Source: Candidatus Proelusimicrobium excrementi
GTDB lineage: Bacteria; Elusimicrobiota; Elusimicrobia; Elusimicrobiales; Elusimicrobiaceae
DNA length: 64,000 nucleotides
Direction: 5' to 3'
Assembly (NCBI GenBank): GCA_934643455.1
Contig: CAKUBV010000003.1
Location: 1-64,000 of the forward strand
This document shows positions 32,975 to 40,969 of the stretch, piece by piece (positions within the stretch are counted from its first letter, which is position 1; every line of letters starts with the position of its first letter). Both the position numbers and the translations under genes were made by a program. Below the pieces are notes generated by a model. The model was not told where the DNA came from and did not search any database. It saw only the letters and a list, made by a program, of their open reading frames with translations.

Positions 32975-34216
32975 ATGCTAAAAAAATTACTGCTATTATC
33001 CATAGCGGTTTTGGGATTCGCCAACGCTTCGGCTTATGCCGCGCAGAAGCAGCCGCTTGAAGCCGCTTTGTTTACCGCCCCTTGGTGCGGGCATTGCCAA
33101 AGGCTTAAAAAAGAATACTTAAACGAGTTTAAAAAACTTTATAACGATACGGTAAAGCTCGTGGAATACGACATAAGCCAGCCAGGCGTAAACATTATTT
33201 TCAATGATACACTGACGGAATATAAAGTGGAGTCGGCCGGGGTGCCGTGCCTGGTGGTGGGCGAAAGCGTGCTTATAGGATATCCGGCGGAAATAAAAAC
33301 CGGCGCGGACGCGGCCATACGCAAAGCTTTAGACAACAATGAAAGGACTTACTTCGGAACCAAAGCCTATATAGCCGAATGCAAAGCCAACGCGCAAAAC
33401 GCCGCGGCGGAAGACGACGCCTCCTGCGAAAACGAACAAATAGCACCCGGCGTAAGCAGGCAGGAAACCTTAAACATGTTTGAACAAATAACGTTCTGGG
33501 CTATAATCGCCGCCGGCTTAATAGACGGCATAAATCCGTGCGCTTTTGCCGTGATAGTATTTTTTGTTTCCTTCCTGGCGGTATACAAATATAACAGGAA
33601 AGAGGTTCTTTTAATAGGTTCATCTTATTGCTTGGCGGTGTTTTTAGCTTATATAGCCATAGGTTTGGGCTTATTTAACTTCCTCTATGCGATGAGCTCT
33701 TTTTATTATGTAATGATGATTTTTAAATGGCTTACCATAGCATTGTGCGCGCTGTTCCTGCTGTTAAGCTTATATGACTTTTTAATATACCAGAAGACGA
33801 AAGATCATAATAAAATTCTTTTGCAGCTGCCCAAAAGCTACAAAGAATACATACATAAAGTAATGCGCTTCTTCCTGAGAGATAAACAAAAAAGCACCTT
33901 CAGGCTGGTATTGGCCGCTTTGGCCGTGGGCTTTATAGTTTCCTTGGTGGAAGCCGTTTGCACCGGGCAAGTATATTTGCCGACTATAGCCCTGATACTT
34001 AAAGAGGCCGACGCGCATTTTGTGAGAGCGATGCTATATCTGCTGGTTTACAATTTGATGTTCATAGTGCCGCTGGCGGTAATACTCGCTTTAAGCGTTA
34101 TGGGCTATGAATCAAAAGGTTTCAACGATTTCCTTAAAAAACATTTGGGCCTTACCAAATTGGCTTTGTGCCTGCTCTTTTTGGGATTGCTGATACTGCT
34201 TTTGACCAATATGTAA
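32975..34216 (+). CDS. thioredoxin-DsbD/CcdA fusion membrane protein
   Basis: 413 residues. A signal peptide (about 1-22) is followed by a thioredoxin-like domain with APWCGHCQRLKKEYL (CxxC near 34) and a cis-Pro-like GVPCLV near 89. A linker holds two more Cys. From about residue 168 come six to seven TM segments with the two conserved DsbD/CcdA cysteines in GINPCAFAVIVFF and EAVCTGQVYLPTIAL, the pair that carries electrons across the membrane. In E. coli DsbD the thioredoxin domain is C-terminal; here it precedes the membrane part. Likely role: delivering reducing power from cytoplasmic thioredoxin to periplasmic proteins or cytochromes. It follows the sigma/anti-sigma pair by 15 bases. Confidence 0.85.
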   Translation: MLKKLLLLSIAVLGFANASAYAAQKQPLEAALFTAPWCGHCQRLKKEYLNEFKKLYNDTVKLVEYDISQPGVNIIFNDTLTEYKVESAGVPCLVVGESVLIGYPAEIKTGADAAIRKALDNNERTYFGTKAYIAECKANAQNAAAEDDASCENEQIAPGVSRQETLNMFEQITFWAIIAAGLIDGINPCAFAVIVFFVSFLAVYKYNRKEVLLIGSSYCLAVFLAYIAIGLGLFNFLYAMSSFYYVMMIFKWLTIALCALFLLLSLYDFLIYQKTKDHNKILLQLPKSYKEYIHKVMRFFLRDKQKSTFRLVLAALAVGFIVSLVEAVCTGQVYLPTIALILKEADAHFVRAMLYLLVYNLMFIVPLAVILALSVMGYESKGFNDFLKKHLGLTKLALCLLFLGLLILLLTNM

Positions 34217-34236
34217 TTTACTCCCGAAGTATCAAA

Positions 34237-34278
34237 TAAATATCCCCCGGGTTTCTCATTTCCCGGGGGATTTGATTT
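34237..34278. terminator. bidirectional terminator
   Basis: AAATATCCCCCGGG/CCCGGGGGATTT stem with T-rich sequence on both sides, between the converging DsbD-like (+) and TIGR02757 (-) genes. Confidence 0.85.
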
Positions 34279-34292
34279 TAAGGTTTAAAAAA

Positions 34293-35063
34293 TCAGATAT
34301 TTTCCAAGTCTTTTTCGCTCATATCGTCCCTGATGCCGAAACGCGTTAAGCAAAAATCGTATTTAACGGGATCTTCCGGGCAAAGTTTGGCGAAAGAAGC
34401 GGAAATATCAACAGCGGTTTTCATATCGGCCTGATTGCGCTTTGTAAGGCCCAGCATACGCGCCACGCGGTGCATATGCACGTCCAAAGGCACAATAAGG
34501 CAGCTTGCCGGTATTTTGGACCAGCACCCCGGATCGACTTCATCCTTGCGGATACACCAGCGCAAACACAAATTCAAACGTTTTAAAGCGCTGTTTTTGG
34601 CGGGATTTGGCATAAGGGTATCTATTTTGCCGTAACTCCTCAATTTAGCCGCAAAAGCGCGCTGCGCCGCAAGATAGTCTTTGCCCGGCTCGTAGAAAGA
34701 TAAAAACATATTTTCCAGGCTGCCGTATTCCTTAAGAACCGCCTTTATCGCGCAAAGCAGGTTTACCAGTTCTTCTTCAACCGTAAAACGGTATTTGAAC
34801 CCGGCGAAAAGTTTTTCCATTTCGGCGCGTTCCGTATTTATGATAAAAGATTTTGGGGAAGGGCCTAAAATTGATAAAATCTTATCAACGGTTTTTATTA
34901 TTTGTTTTACATTGCCGTAAGCGAAGCTTGAAGCTATTAAAGCCGTTATTTCCTTATCCGCGCCGTCTTTATAAAGATGCACGAACTGAAGAGGATCTGG
35001 AGATATTAAATTAAATTTATTGTATTTAAGATAAATATTATCCAAACATTTTTTTGTAATCAT
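34293..35063 (-). CDS. TIGR02757 (DUF2400) family protein
   Basis: 256 residues resembling a widespread uncharacterised family: DPLQFVHLYKDGADKEITALIASSFAYGNV near 24-53, then LCLRWCIRKDEVDPGCW near 163-180, and IVPLDVHMHRVARMLGL near 193-209. These motifs suggest a helical fold related to HhH-GPD DNA glycosylases, but a catalytic activity has not been shown for the family to my knowledge. The gene diverges from murE with only 35 bases between starts. Function unknown. Confidence 0.8.
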   Translation of the reverse strand: MITKKCLDNIYLKYNKFNLISPDPLQFVHLYKDGADKEITALIASSFAYGNVKQIIKTVDKILSILGPSPKSFIINTERAEMEKLFAGFKYRFTVEEELVNLLCAIKAVLKEYGSLENMFLSFYEPGKDYLAAQRAFAAKLRSYGKIDTLMPNPAKNSALKRLNLCLRWCIRKDEVDPGCWSKIPASCLIVPLDVHMHRVARMLGLTKRNQADMKTAVDISASFAKLCPEDPVKYDFCLTRFGIRDDMSEKDLENI

Positions 35064-35098
35064 AAATAAATTCTAGCAATTTGTTACTATATAAATAT

Positions 35099-36571
35099 AT
35101 GACACTTAATCAAATCTTCGGTCGTTATAAAGAAAATTTGCCGCAAATCGAAGTTAAAGGCTTAAGCCAAAATTCAAAAGAAATTCAAAAGGACTGGGTG
35201 TTCTTCGCCGTTAAAGGCCATACGGTGGACGGGCATGAATATATCCCTTCGGCTCTGCTAAAAGGGGCCTGCGCCGTGGTTACGCAGGAAGAACTTGAAG
35301 AAGTTTATCCCGTCCCGGTAATAAAGGTGCCTAATATCGACGAAGCAATGGCCGACGCGGCCTGCGCTTTTTACGGGAATCCCTCAAACTCCTTAAACAT
35401 GATAGGCATCACGGGCACAAAAGGCAAAACCAGTATTTCCTATCTCACCGAGAGCATTTTGTTTGAAGCCAAACGCAAACCAGCCGTAATGGGCACCATA
35501 AACTATCGCGTAAACGGCAAAATGATAAGCAAAGCCCCCAATACCACGCCGGCGCCGCTTTTGCTGCAAAATATAATTTACCAAGCCAAAGAAGCAGGAT
35601 GCGAAGACGTGGTTATGGAAGTTTCTTCCCACGCGTTGGAATATCAGCGCGTACGGGGAATAGACTTCAATATAGCCGTATTTACCAATTTGCAAAGGGA
35701 TCATTTGGATTTCCATTCCACATTTGACAATTACTTCGCCGCAAAGAAAAAACTGTTTGAGAATTTAATCTCTCCCGATAACGCAAAGCAAAAGAAAAGC
35801 GCGATTATCAATATAGACGATCTTTACGGCGAGAAATTGGCCGAGATGTTAAAAAACAAAGTTAAACTTATAACTTACAGTTTAAACAAACCGGCGGATT
35901 TTACCGCGACGGATATAAAAACTTCCCTTGAAGGCGTAACGTTTAAAGTTAACGGAGAAAGCGCGAAACTGAACCTTTTGGGCGCGCATAACGTATATAA
36001 CGCTTTGGCCGCAATAGCCGTGGCAAGCCGCCTGGGAATACATATAAAAACGGCGATAAAAGGACTTGCCGCTTTAAAAGGCGTACCCGGCAGAATGGAA
36101 AGAGTGGACGAAGGCCAAGATTTTTATTTGTTTGTAGACTTCGCCTACACCAACGAAGCCCTGCTTAAAGCCTACGACGCCGTAGCCCCGTTTAAAAGAG
36201 GACGCATAATAACGGTCTTCGGCTGCGGAGGGCAACGCGACACTACAAAACGCCCCCTTATGGGCGCAAGCGCGGCTAAGAACAGCGATTTGGTACTGAT
36301 AACAAAAGATAATCCGCGGAAAGAAGACCCTAATAAAATTTTCGCCGATATTCTTAACGGAATGCCTTTTGCCGACAACTTCAACATTATCCCGGACAGA
36401 CGCCAAGCCATTTTTGAGGCCGTCCGCGCGGCCCGCAAAGACGATATCGTAATAATAGCCGGCAAAGGACATGAAGACTACCAAATACTGCCCGGCGGCG
36501 TTATACATTTTTCCGACAGGGAGGAAGCCGAAAAGGCTTTAAGAGAATATGTTTTCACCAAAAAAATTTAA
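35099..36571 (+). CDS. murE: UDP-MurNAc-L-Ala-D-Glu:meso-DAP ligase
   Basis: Adds the third residue to the stem peptide. The ATP loop ITGTKGKTSISYL lies near 109-121, TTPAPLLLQ near 150, EVSSHALEYQRV near 174, and TNLQRDHLDFHSTF near 196. The motif DNPR in ITKDNPRKEDP near 400 marks the meso-DAP-specific type and agrees with dap genes nearby. The carbamylated Lys equivalent falls in the FAAKKKLFE segment near 218. 490 residues from the ATG at 35099; a TTG at 35081 is a poorer start. Overlaps murD by 23 bases. Confidence 0.96.
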   Translation: MTLNQIFGRYKENLPQIEVKGLSQNSKEIQKDWVFFAVKGHTVDGHEYIPSALLKGACAVVTQEELEEVYPVPVIKVPNIDEAMADAACAFYGNPSNSLNMIGITGTKGKTSISYLTESILFEAKRKPAVMGTINYRVNGKMISKAPNTTPAPLLLQNIIYQAKEAGCEDVVMEVSSHALEYQRVRGIDFNIAVFTNLQRDHLDFHSTFDNYFAAKKKLFENLISPDNAKQKKSAIINIDDLYGEKLAEMLKNKVKLITYSLNKPADFTATDIKTSLEGVTFKVNGESAKLNLLGAHNVYNALAAIAVASRLGIHIKTAIKGLAALKGVPGRMERVDEGQDFYLFVDFAYTNEALLKAYDAVAPFKRGRIITVFGCGGQRDTTKRPLMGASAAKNSDLVLITKDNPRKEDPNKIFADILNGMPFADNFNIIPDRRQAIFEAVRAARKDDIVIIAGKGHEDYQILPGGVIHFSDREEAEKALREYVFTKKI

Positions 36572-37919
36572 AGGCAAAAAAGCTTGCGTACTTGGAATGG
36601 GCAAAAGCGGAATAAGCTGCGCCCGTTTGTTAAAAAGGCAAGGCTTTGACGTACTTATAAGCGAAAGCGGCGTTATGCCGGTGCCGACCGGGCTTGAAGG
36701 CATAGAAACGGAAACGGGCGGGCACACAGAATCGGTTTTTAAATGTGACTTCGCCGTAAAAAGCCCGGGTATATCCCCAAGACACCCGGTTCTGGCAAAG
36801 CTGAAAAAGCTTAAAAAACCCGTCTTCAGCGAGTTGGAAACGGCCTGCGCCTTTATACCGAAAAACTGCAAAATATTCGCAATAACCGGCACAAACGGCA
36901 AAACGACCACCACCGTAATGCTTAGCGAGATTATGAAAGCCCATTGCCTCAGCGAAAAGAAAAACCGTAAAGTTTACACCGTCGGCAATATCGGCAAACC
37001 GTTTTCTTCCGTGGCGGATTCCATAGAGCCGGGCAGCATTGTGGTTATCGAAGTTTCCAGCTACCAGCTGGAAGACAGCACTTATTTTAAACCTTACGTA
37101 AGCGCGCTGCTTAATATCACGCCGGATCACGAAGAACATCACGGCAGCTTGACAAAATATATCGCCGCAAAAGGCAAAATCTTTAAAGATCAAACGCCGA
37201 ACTGTTCTTTTATTTCCAACGGCGCAGACGGACGCTGCGTGAAGTTTATGAAGAAAGCCCCCTGCAAAGTGTTTGCGTTTTCTTCCACGCCGCGCCACAG
37301 CGTTAAAGTGGACGCTTTTTATGACGGGGACGAGATGATTTTCTCCGACGGATATCACATAAAACCGCCCAAGCTTATGATAGGAATGCACAATATAGAA
37401 AACGCCATGGCGGCCTCTTTAATGGCTTTTGCCGCAAAGGTAAAACAAAAGGACGTGCAAACCGGCTTTAACACTTTTAACTGCCCCGAACACAGAATAG
37501 AATTTTTCTGCGAGTATAAAGGGATAAAATGTTATAACGATTCAAAAGCCACAAATATAGATTCCACTCTGACGGCTTTAAAAACTTTGCAAAGCGAAAA
37601 TAAAATTTGGATTATTTTGGGAGGACGCGGCAAAGGCGCGCCTTACAAACCTTTGCTTCCGTTTTTAAATCGCTTTTGTAAGCATGCGGTGTTGATAGGG
37701 GAAGATTCCAAAAACATAAAGCAGCAGCTTTCCGGACGCTTCCCCGCGACGGAAAAGGGCGATTTGCAGAATGCGGTGGAATATATATTTTCAAAAGCGC
37801 AAAAAGGCGATATAGTATTGCTCTCGCCGGCTTGCGCGTCTTTCGACCAGTTTAAAGACTTTGAACACCGCGGCCAGGTTTTTAAACAGATAGTACAAGA
37901 ATACGTACGGAAGCATTAA
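36549..37919 (+). CDS. murD: UDP-N-acetylmuramoyl-L-alanine--D-glutamate ligase
   Basis: Adds D-Glu to UDP-MurNAc-Ala. N-terminal ACVLGMGKSGISCARLL near 11-27, P-loop ITGTNGKTTTTVML near 115-128, EVSSYQLED near 164, NITPDHEEHHGS near 185, and a C-terminal SPACASFDQFKDFEHRG near 426-442 that is typical of MurD. Length 456. It overlaps murE by 23 bases; a strong terminator follows after 45 bases. murF and mraY, usual neighbours, are not here. Confidence 0.96.
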   Translation: MFSPKKFKGKKACVLGMGKSGISCARLLKRQGFDVLISESGVMPVPTGLEGIETETGGHTESVFKCDFAVKSPGISPRHPVLAKLKKLKKPVFSELETACAFIPKNCKIFAITGTNGKTTTTVMLSEIMKAHCLSEKKNRKVYTVGNIGKPFSSVADSIEPGSIVVIEVSSYQLEDSTYFKPYVSALLNITPDHEEHHGSLTKYIAAKGKIFKDQTPNCSFISNGADGRCVKFMKKAPCKVFAFSSTPRHSVKVDAFYDGDEMIFSDGYHIKPPKLMIGMHNIENAMAASLMAFAAKVKQKDVQTGFNTFNCPEHRIEFFCEYKGIKCYNDSKATNIDSTLTALKTLQSENKIWIILGGRGKGAPYKPLLPFLNRFCKHAVLIGEDSKNIKQQLSGRFPATEKGDLQNAVEYIFSKAQKGDIVLLSPACASFDQFKDFEHRGQVFKQIVQEYVRKH

Positions 37920-37966
37920 ACCTGTATTAAGGATTAATATCCGTATACTGCTTTAAGGGTACAGAA

Positions 37967-38001
37967 ACGGGCGGAGAGTAAAACCTCCGCCCGTACTTTT
38001 T
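37967..38001 (+). terminator. terminator of murE-murD
   Basis: ACGGGCGGAG/CTCCGCCCGT 10-bp stem with an 8-base loop, followed by ACTTTTT. Confidence 0.9.
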
Positions 38002-38073
38002 AAATTTATTTACTCTATTATCGATAAATAGCTCGGCCTTAAAACAGCGTCCGCAAACTTATATTATATACAA

Positions 38074-38100
38074 ACAAAAACGGCCTCCGTATGGAGGCCG
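38074..38100 (-). terminator. terminator of tRNA-Gly gene
   Basis: On the minus strand CGGCCTCC-atac-GGAGGCCG is followed by TTTTTG, 9 bases past the tRNA 3' end. Confidence 0.85.
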
Positions 38101-38109
38101 CTAAATGGA

Positions 38110-38179
38110 GCGGGCGAAGAGAATCGAACTCTCGTCTCAACCTTGGCAAGGTCGCGTTCTACCATTGAACCACGCCCGC
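38110..38179 (-). tRNA. tRNA-Gly (GCC)
   Basis: 70-base cloverleaf on the minus strand: acceptor GCGGGCG/CGCCCGC, anticodon stem CGACC/GGTTG with loop TTGCCAA (anticodon GCC), T arm GAGAG-TTCGATT-CTCTT. It is the second glycine tRNA of the window and ends at its own terminator. Confidence 0.95.
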
Positions 38180-38231
38180 GTAAATCTTGTATAAATATTA
38201 TAACATAACAAAACAACTTTTGCAAAGATTT

Positions 38232-38990
38232 TTAATCAAATATTTGCGCGGCGGCATTTCTGGTCGCCGGCATTTCCGAAAGAACCTTCTTAAGACTTTG
38301 GTTTTTTAAATAAGGCGCCAAAGTTTGATTCCCCGAAATAAGCTGTTTTGCTTTGGCCGGATTGCCCAAATAATATTTGGCCGCCGGCGTCGAAAAAACA
38401 TAAGACATGATTTTGCTTTTCATAAGGCTTCTTAAAAGGCGTTCGTTTTTGAGCACGCCCTGAACAGCCGGATTATTGACGAATTTATCCACGGCATAAT
38501 CCTGGGAAGAAACCAAATCGTAAATTTTAAGATAATTTGACGTAATTTCATGCACGTCTTTGCGTGTAGAAAAGCCTTTTAAAACGTCGTCATTGTCAAA
38601 AACCACTTCTATAACCTGCGGCATATTCAAGTTGGTCATGACGGTATTCATCAAAGAAAAGGGCGTCGCGCCGACGCTTTCAAATTCGGCCGGGGTCATC
38701 ATAACGATATTATTGATGTTTACGGAAACTATCGCCGAGCCTATATTGCTGAACTTGCCCCTCATACCGCCGCCGGCGGGACTATTCTGCGCCAAATCGC
38801 CGTAAGAAAATTCATCCCGTTCGACGAACTCCGCGGTGTCGGATTCAAAAGATTTAAGCTGTTCCGCGGTAATGTACCTTTCCGGCGACTGCGCTTTTTT
38901 TGCATACCACATTACCAGCAGCAACAACAAAAGCGCAAAAACCGCCACCCCTGCAACTTGCAATAAATATGTCTGTTTTTCTTTATCCAT
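38232..38990 (-). CDS. membrane-anchored protein of unknown function with helical repeats
   Basis: 252 residues. One N-terminal TM (about 9-29) with a short positive-charged start points to a protein anchored in the inner membrane with a periplasmic bulk. From about residue 160 short segments beginning with NP or TP plus a helix recur (NPAVQGVLKNERLLRSLM; TPAAKYYLG; NPAKAKQLISGN; LAPYLKNQSLKKVLSEMP), which suggests a degenerate helical repeat. No catalytic motif or family is recognised. It stands alone between tRNA-Gly and yjbQ, transcribed opposite to the latter. Confidence 0.7.
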   Translation of the reverse strand: MDKEKQTYLLQVAGVAVFALLLLLLVMWYAKKAQSPERYITAEQLKSFESDTAEFVERDEFSYGDLAQNSPAGGGMRGKFSNIGSAIVSVNINNIVMMTPAEFESVGATPFSLMNTVMTNLNMPQVIEVVFDNDDVLKGFSTRKDVHEITSNYLKIYDLVSSQDYAVDKFVNNPAVQGVLKNERLLRSLMKSKIMSYVFSTPAAKYYLGNPAKAKQLISGNQTLAPYLKNQSLKKVLSEMPATRNAAAQIFD

Positions 38991-39046
38991 AACATTATTT
39001 TAACATAAAATGATATTATTTTTTAAACGCCGAAAGGAGCTTTAAA

Positions 39047-39463
39047 ATGAAATCTCATACCGAATATCTTACATTAAGAACGCCGGAAAGATACCAAATA
39101 GTAAATATTACCGGCCAAGTGCAAGAAGCTTTGGAAAAAAGCGGCATACAAGAAGGCCTTTGCCTTGTAAATTCCATGCATATAACTTCAAGCGTGTTTA
39201 TCAACGATAATGAACGCGGCCTTCATCAGGATTTTATCCGCTGGGTGGAAAAGCTGGCCCCTTATGACATCAACGGCTATCAGCACAATCTTACCGGGGA
39301 AGACAACGGCGACGCTCATTTAAAACGCACAATTATGGGAAGGGAAGTCGTCATCGCGGTAACGCAGGGCAGGCTGGATTTCGGCCCGTGGGAAGAAATT
39401 TTTTACGGGGAATTCGACGGACAAAGAAACAAAAGAATCCTTATAAAGATTATAGGAGAATAA
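39047..39463 (+). CDS. YjbQ/UPF0047 family protein
   Basis: 138 residues, full length for the family. Signatures are HITSSVFINDNERGLHQDF near 46-64, GYQHNLTGEDNGDAHLKRTIMG near 77-98 and TQGRLDFGPWEEIFYGEFDG near 106-125, with the conserved His and Asp residues that bind metal. Members have thiamin phosphate synthase activity as a secondary reaction in vitro; the physiological role is unsettled. Preceded by a GGAGC site. The ybgC-like gene follows after 1 base. Confidence 0.88.
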   Translation: MKSHTEYLTLRTPERYQIVNITGQVQEALEKSGIQEGLCLVNSMHITSSVFINDNERGLHQDFIRWVEKLAPYDINGYQHNLTGEDNGDAHLKRTIMGREVVIAVTQGRLDFGPWEEIFYGEFDGQRNKRILIKIIGE

Positions 39464-39464
39464 A

Positions 39465-39875
39465 GTGAAAAGAAAAGTTTATTATCACGACACCGACTGC
39501 GGGGGGGTTGTATATTACGCAAATTACCTTAAATTTTTTGAAGAGGGCCGCACCGATTTTATGGAGCAGGCCGGATTTAGCGTGCCGGAGCTGGCGGAAA
39601 GGGGCTGCTTAATGATGGTTCATCATCAGGAAGTTTGGTATAAACACCCGGCAAAGTACGGCGACGTTCTGGACGTGGAAACGCACGCCGTGGAAATTTC
39701 CCCTGTAAGAATAGTTTTTGAATGTTTTGTAAAAAAATCGGACGGCACTTTGCTGGTACAGGGCCTGACCGACGTTGTAAGCGTAAGCAAAGAAGGGACG
39801 CTTTCAAACTGGCCCCAAGACGTTATGCAGGCGATAAAAGTATCGCCCAGGCAAATAAAAGTCAGGAGGTTCTGA
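39465..39875 (+). CDS. YbgC/FadM-family acyl-CoA thioesterase (hotdog fold)
   Basis: 136 residues with the signature VYYHDTDCGGVVYYANYLKFFEEGRTDFM (Asp of the DTDCGG segment near residue 9 is the catalytic Asp of 4HBT thioesterases). Starts with GTG behind AGGAG. In Gram-negatives YbgC is linked to the Tol-Pal envelope system, but no tol gene is adjacent. It is followed by a lipoprotein gene overlapping by 1 base (TGATG). The acyl chain preference cannot be read. Confidence 0.9.
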   Translation: MKRKVYYHDTDCGGVVYYANYLKFFEEGRTDFMEQAGFSVPELAERGCLMMVHHQEVWYKHPAKYGDVLDVETHAVEISPVRIVFECFVKKSDGTLLVQGLTDVVSVSKEGTLSNWPQDVMQAIKVSPRQIKVRRF

Positions 39876-40291
39876 TGAGATATTTATTTTTGGCCGTTTT
39901 GCTTTTTTCTGCCGTTGCGTGCACTACGCCCAACGGAAACAAATTAAGCTTCAGCAGTTTAAACCCGCAGACGGATATTTCCCCCGCGAACACCACCGTT
40001 TCTTATGAAATGTACTCTTGGTATAACGGGCAGGACTGGGCTTACGCCATAATTGAAAACGGCGTAAAACTTACAACTTCCTTCAAGCAGATTACGGAAG
40101 ACGACAATATTATAGTCGGCTCGGCCTATCTAAAAGACAAATTGCTTGAAATGCCGCGCGGAACGAAAATTTACTGGAATCTTAAAAGGATTAAAGGCTT
40201 TCAGATGCCGGACGAAAAAACCATAGAAAGCATTGTAAGCGCGGCCAAAAAAGCGGGCGTCAGCGTTGAAGTCATCGCTTGGCCTAATTAA
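39875..40291 (+). CDS. small lipoprotein, unknown function
   Basis: 138 residues with a lipobox (LLFSAVAC, Cys near residue 17). The mature part is neutral, with one predicted beta-rich domain (TTVSYEMYSWYNGQDWAYAI near 46) and a C-terminal mixed helix. No family recognised. It is translationally coupled to the ybgC-like gene and its 3' end overlaps the end of the convergent acetyltransferase remnant by 8 bases. Confidence 0.75.
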   Translation: MRYLFLAVLLFSAVACTTPNGNKLSFSSLNPQTDISPANTTVSYEMYSWYNGQDWAYAIIENGVKLTTSFKQITEDDNIIVGSAYLKDKLLEMPRGTKIYWNLKRIKGFQMPDEKTIESIVSAAKKAGVSVEVIAWPN

Positions 40292-40547
40292 AATCAGTCC
40301 ATCTGTTTAAAATATATCTTCCCGGATTATCGTAATTTATCACCTTGGCATAGTTGCCGACAGCGGTTGCGTTATCCGGGATTGATTTTGTAACCACGCT
40401 GCCCGCGCCGATAGTAACATTGTCGCCGATACGGATATCCTCCACCACGCAGACGCAAGGGCCTATATAAACATTATCGCCTATTACGGCCGCTTTGCCG
40501 TGGTTAGAGCCTATCGTCGTGATCTGAACAAATCGCTTTTTATATAT
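40284..40547 (-). pseudogene. C-terminal remnant of a serine-O-acetyltransferase-like hexapeptide protein
   Basis: An open stretch of about 87 codons on the minus strand encodes the left-handed beta-helix end of a CysE-type acetyltransferase: TTIGSNHGKAAVIGDN, VYIGPCVCVVEDIRIGDN, VTIGAGSVVTKSIPDNATAVG and a tail ending NRWTDFN. The catalytic-His region and the whole N-terminal half are missing, no in-frame start with a ribosome site exists, and a stop lies immediately upstream of the first similar residue. The upstream DNA is the structured RNA candidate, so the gene seems to have lost its 5' part by rearrangement at that side. A transcribed short product cannot be excluded. Confidence 0.75.
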
Positions 40548-40635
40548 TTATTCATATAAACCCCAAAAATAAACGCGCCGGCAGAACCTTTCCGGGCGGC
40601 GGATTTATAACAGGAAGTAAAAGCGGGCAAATAAA

Positions 40636-40897
40636 AACGGCTGTTATATTTGAGCCATTCAGACTAACCCAAATAATAACAGCCGCGGCCCCTGCCATAT
40701 AAAATATGGCAGGAAGCGCTCGACACAGCATATCCAAGGGATCAGCTTGAACACACTGTGTCTAAACCGGCTGTTTTTGGAGTCTGAATGTGCCGCCGAG
40801 TACCGACAGCGCACCGTATTCTTCATACGGTTCCAAAAACAGTATCAAATTTTTTATAAGCCGCATTTAAGGCTTATTTACGCTCCCTAAAAGGGTA
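40636..40897 (-). ncRNA. structured non-coding RNA candidate with pseudoknot (about 260 nt, unassigned)
   Basis: No reading frame fits, but the minus strand is densely paired (plus coordinates): leader hairpin ATAAGCC/GGCTTAT (40856-40877); P1 CTGTTTTTGGA (40832-40842) with 40771-40781; inside P1 a hairpin ACCGTAT/ATACGGT (40813-40831) and a GTCG/CGGC hairpin (about 40792-40810); GACACAG/CTGTGTC (40722-40762) with inner TTCAAG/CTTGGA; CCTGCCATAT/ATATGGCAGG (40691-40713); and a final 10-bp stem CGGCTGTTAT/ATAACAGCCG (40638-40685) followed by TTTTTAT, a terminator. The 9 bases 40781-40789 next to P1 are exactly complementary to 40657-40665 in the loop of the last hairpin, a long-range pseudoknot. 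No riboswitch, ribozyme or housekeeping RNA motif was recognised. It lies between the atp operon terminator and the acetyltransferase remnant. Confidence 0.6.
40638..40685 (-). terminator. terminator hairpin of the RNA candidate, loop carries pseudoknot strand
   Basis: A 10-bp stem closes a 28-base loop and is followed by TTTTTAT on the minus strand (40631-40637). The loop contains ATTCAGACT's partner strand, so folding of the pseudoknot could influence termination. Confidence 0.6.
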
Positions 40898-40903
40898 CGA
40901 TTA

Positions 40904-40932
40904 ATTATAACAATTTTAACGAATTATATTAA
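40904..40932 (-). promoter_or_regulatory. candidate promoter of the pseudoknotted RNA
   Basis: On the minus strand a perfect TATAAT (40904-40909) is preceded after 17 bases by TTAATA (40927-40932, four of six matches to TTGACA). Transcription would start near 40897, directly before the first hairpin. Confidence 0.5.
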
Positions 40933-40935
40933 ACG

Positions 40936-40963
40936 CAAAAAAGCCCCGGGCTTGCCGGGGCTT
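40936..40963 (-). terminator. terminator of ATP synthase operon
   Basis: AAGCCCCGG/CCGGGGCTT stem on the minus strand followed by TTTTTTG, 7 bases after the atpC stop. Confidence 0.9.
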
Positions 40964-40969
40964 TCTGTT

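Noticed and set aside
36630..37391. 253-codon open frame opposite murD
   Set aside because: Shadow of murD; no ribosome site and no recognisable motif.
40638..40713. inverted repeats as IS ends
   Set aside because: No transposase frame or flanking duplication; repeats are better explained as RNA hairpins on one strand.
40636..40897. cobalamin, lysine, SAM or T-box riboswitch
   Set aside because: Conserved core strings of these classes are not present, and no intact target gene follows.
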